This document shows, piece by piece, positions 62,171 through 64,000 of a DNA stretch of 64,000 bases. Origin of the DNA: Halalkaliarchaeum desulfuricum (lineage in GTDB: Archaea > Halobacteriota > Halobacteria > Halobacteriales > Haloferacaceae); contig NZ_CP025066.1 of the NCBI RefSeq assembly GCF_002952775.1, positions 2,418,001 to 2,482,000 on the forward strand. Reading direction: 5' to 3'. A program made the position numbers and the translations under genes. Positions within the stretch are counted from its first letter, which is position 1. The number at the start of each line of letters is the position of its first letter. Below the pieces are notes generated by a model that was given only the letters and a program-made list of their open reading frames with translations, made no database searches and had not been told where the DNA came from.

Positions 62171-63274
62171 CTACCCGAACAGCTCGTGGTCTGCGTACTC
62201 CTCGATGGCTCTCGGGTGGAGGTACTCAATCAGATCAACCAACTCCTGGGCCATCTCACTCACCTCGATCTCGTCACCGTCGACTTCGACATCCTTGGTC
62301 AGAATGCCCATCGACTGTGTGTCGTCTTCAGCTAAGGTGTACCCATCGAGTGACTCGGCGTGCGAGGCAAGGAATTGTCGAAGCTCTTCATGCTGCGCTG
62401 GCTCTGCGTTCCAGAGGTTCACACGAAATCGAACCAAACCCTCTTCCTCAATGCGCGGTTGCATCCCGTATTTCAGCGGTCCAGGATGCTCCGGATGGTC
62501 GGATCCAAATCCGATAGAACGCTTATGCGTCGGCGGTGCGATCCGTTCAGCGTCCTCGAAGTGTAGTTCGTCTTTAATCTGGGGGAAAACATGATCTCTA
62601 ACGGCGATAATGAGCTCCGAATAGTCCTCGGAATCTGACGTGCTCGTGACGGTCCCGGTCGGTTCCTCACTCAACGGACGGCGGACACCATCGGTCGTGA
62701 GCAGTTCGATACCTTTGTTCTCATCCCGATAGGTCGAGTACTCGACGGCCACGACATCGACGCCGTGTTCCCGCAGAAAGTCGGCCATATTGAGTGATAC
62801 GTCCTGAAAGTCAGTTCCGACGACTACGAGCCGCTGTTCGTTGTTGAACTCCCGTTTGGAGAGCACATCATCGAGGTCGAAATACTCGCAGTGCGCCTCG
62901 CGAAGGCTCAGGATGTCGTTCGGCTCGGTGTGGCCCTGCTCCTCGCGGAGAAATTGGCGGTACTGATCGTCGAGATACTCGTAGTCGACGTTCCTAATTT
63001 CAGAGGCGTATTCGAGCGCCTGTGCAACGATGTCCCGCGGGGCGCGATCACGCTTGAGTTCCACGATTACGGTATCTCCCCGCTCGTCAACGCCGAGGAT
63101 GTCGAAGATGCCGCCTTCCCCGGGACTCCCCTGACGGCCAACGTAGAGAACTTCGACTTCGCCGATTTTGGCTCCATCCGTCCGTACCAGTCGTTGTTCG
63201 AGGTTCGCTTCCGTGTCAAGTTCGGATTCAGGTACTCGTTTCATGTCATCTTGCTCCACGAGATACACTTCCAT
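62171..63274 (-). CDS. NucS-like PD-(D/E)XK endonuclease with C-terminal extension
   Basis: The 367-residue protein has a NucS/EndoMS-type nuclease core. D58 lies in GGIFDIL, E72 and K74 in VIVELKRDRA, and Q85 in AQALEYASEIR. Later VVVGTDFQDVSLNMADFLREHG is typical of DUF91-type proteins. About 130 further residues follow, with HEELRQFLASHAESLDGY, unlike mismatch-repair NucS (about 240 residues). It is more likely an island nuclease than the housekeeping mismatch enzyme. The ATG at 63274 (MEVYLVEQDD) is preferred to one 14 codons upstream. Confidence 0.83.
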   Translation of the reverse strand: MEVYLVEQDDMKRVPESELDTEANLEQRLVRTDGAKIGEVEVLYVGRQGSPGEGGIFDILGVDERGDTVIVELKRDRAPRDIVAQALEYASEIRNVDYEYLDDQYRQFLREEQGHTEPNDILSLREAHCEYFDLDDVLSKREFNNEQRLVVVGTDFQDVSLNMADFLREHGVDVVAVEYSTYRDENKGIELLTTDGVRRPLSEEPTGTVTSTSDSEDYSELIIAVRDHVFPQIKDELHFEDAERIAPPTHKRSIGFGSDHPEHPGPLKYGMQPRIEEEGLVRFRVNLWNAEPAQHEELRQFLASHAESLDGYTLAEDDTQSMGILTKDVEVDGDEIEVSEMAQELVDLIEYLHPRAIEEYADHELFG

Positions 63275-63316
63275 GCACCGCCCATCCAACGCGACCAATA
63301 TCAAACTACTGAACAA

Positions 63317-63338
63317 GTCTAACTTTTAGACCGGTCTA
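63317..63338. promoter_or_regulatory. Putative operator TAGACCGGTCTA
   Basis: TAGACCGGTCTA (63327-63338) is a perfect 12-base palindrome in the divergent gap between the NucS-like and winged-helix genes. A further GTCTA at 63317-63321 gives three alternating half-sites. It is a natural target for the winged-helix protein encoded on the right. Confidence 0.55.
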
Positions 63339-63386
63339 TCAATATGCTTACATCGGCTTTCCAGACCCCTCTGTAATCGTGAAGTG

Positions 63387-63593
63387 ATGGCACTCGTCGA
63401 CGAGCGGAAGGTCCAAGTTCTTGACTACATCCACGATAACGAACCAATCACGGGTTACGACATTGCGAGCGACAAAGACAACGACATCGACTACACCCAG
63501 AGCTACATCTACGACGTACTCGGCAAGTTAGAAGACGAGGGGATGATCGAGCCACGACGGACTGCGTGCGGGCTCACCGAGCTTGGACACTGA
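63387..63593 (+). CDS. Truncated winged helix-turn-helix (PadR-like) regulator
   Basis: The 68-residue protein is a winged helix: DERKVQVLDYIHDNEPITGYDIASD and TQSYIYDVLGKLEDEGMIEPRR. Family members usually run about 20-40 residues further. Here the frame ends soon after the last helix, where its sequence passes into the reverse of a tyrosine-recombinase gene at about 63545-63565. The protein may still fold, since the DNA-binding part is intact. Confidence 0.7.
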   Translation: MALVDERKVQVLDYIHDNEPITGYDIASDKDNDIDYTQSYIYDVLGKLEDEGMIEPRRTACGLTELGH

Positions 63594-64000
63594 CTTGCGC
63601 CGTTGTGACTGTTCGCCTCGCACTCGTTGGGATCTCGGTCGTGCGGACACTCATTCGCATAGTGACAGGGACGGGGGAGGGTGTAGATCTTGTACTGGAT
63701 AGTCGTCTTGTGGGGTCGGCCGTGAGTCGTTCCCAACAATGGCATACGGTCGTATTCATCCTCTTCCATCGGATGGTGCATATCGAGGTAGTCATCGAGC
63801 ACCTCACAGAGTCCGCTTTTCAGGGTGATCTGGCGCTCACCACGTTCTTTGTTCTTGAGCGGAGTGCCCTGTTCCGGTTGGTACGAGACGTCAAGGTACT
63901 GTTCGGCCGAGTTGTAGTCTCTGACGTCAAGAGCCCTGGCGGTCCCTGATTGAATCCCTGTATGCCACAGGAGATAGAACGTGACGTGCCTGGGGGTTGC
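63509..64000 (-). pseudogene. Tyrosine recombinase (integrase) fragment, both ends incomplete
   Basis: The minus-strand frame is open from the right edge. It reads HVTFYLLWHTGIQSGTARALDVRDYN, LKNKERGERQITL, a Cys-rich CHYANECPHDRDPNECEA insert, and SVSPHAVRRGSI with the HxxR box. These are catalytic-domain motifs of haloarchaeal integrases. The first catalytic Arg (TGxR) is Gln here. The sequence runs into the winged-helix gene just after HAVRRGS, so the catalytic Tyr is lost. It is therefore inactive and probably the relic of the element that carried this region. Confidence 0.75.

Noticed and set aside
1-64000. CRISPR arrays or cas genes
   Set aside because: I saw no regularly spaced repeats of CRISPR type and no Cas-like protein. 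The only tandem repeat is the short 20-bp one upstream of gatB.

Overview
The window comes from a haloarchaeon (class Halobacteria). The base composition is GC-rich, the proteins are acidic, many genes are leaderless with a TATA box about 25-30 bases upstream of the start codon, and the lipoproteins carry twin-arginine/lipobox signals. TFB, TBP, an archaeal-type methionine adenosyltransferase, a type 2 isopentenyl-diphosphate isomerase and a two-subunit glycine decarboxylase all agree with this. No genus is claimed.

Region 1 (1-19600) is mostly core chromosome: the end of an Agl23-like membrane protein, a TFB gene, a NYN-domain protein, the glycine cleavage genes gcvT, gcvH, gcvPA and gcvPB, gatB, a DUF1028 protein, an Lrp-type regulator, DUF63 and small membrane proteins, a UspA protein, a cytoplasmic 5'-nucleotidase-like phosphoesterase, and an hyuAB hydantoinase/oxoprolinase pair beside a winged-helix regulator.

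Region 2 (19970-31000) is the metabolic novelty. A divergent methionine adenosyltransferase precedes a visibly more AT-rich operon for a cytoplasmic NAD(P)-linked [NiFe]-hydrogenase of the group 3b/sulfhydrogenase type: hydB, hydG, hydD, hydA and a maturation protease, in the same beta-gamma-delta-alpha order as in Pyrococcus. All four [NiFe] active-site cysteines and the cleavable C-terminal tail are present. The small subunit has Asp where the second proximal-cluster cysteine is expected. After panE comes a ferredoxin-dependent 2-oxoacid oxidoreductase operon (korD-korA-korBC) with the beta and gamma subunits fused. Together they suggest hydrogen, NAD(P)H and ferredoxin metabolism, which is uncommon in haloarchaea.

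Region 3 (31400-49240) is mixed core: two MFS transporters, a Tat lipoprotein, a DASS-type anion transporter, an FKBP isomerase, an amino-acid permease/UspA fusion, cutA, an SDR, a SagB-type nitroreductase, fni, DUF6159, an AGE-family epimerase and several small haloarchaeal proteins. One lipoprotein gene is interrupted by an in-frame TAG.

Region 4 (49238-64000) looks like a genomic island next to a tRNA-Ala(GGC) gene. It holds a complete type I restriction-modification operon (hsdM, hsdS, hsdR and a YgjP-like metalloprotease), a divergent TBP beside hsdM, a NucS-like PD-(D/E)XK nuclease, an AlbA_2/Schlafen-like protein, a DUF6884 protein, a GIY-YIG nuclease gene broken by one amber codon, an AT-rich protein of unknown function, and a decayed tyrosine recombinase fused tail-to-tail with a truncated winged-helix gene. 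An AT-rich block covering hsdS and the 3' third of hsdM suggests exchange of the specificity module.
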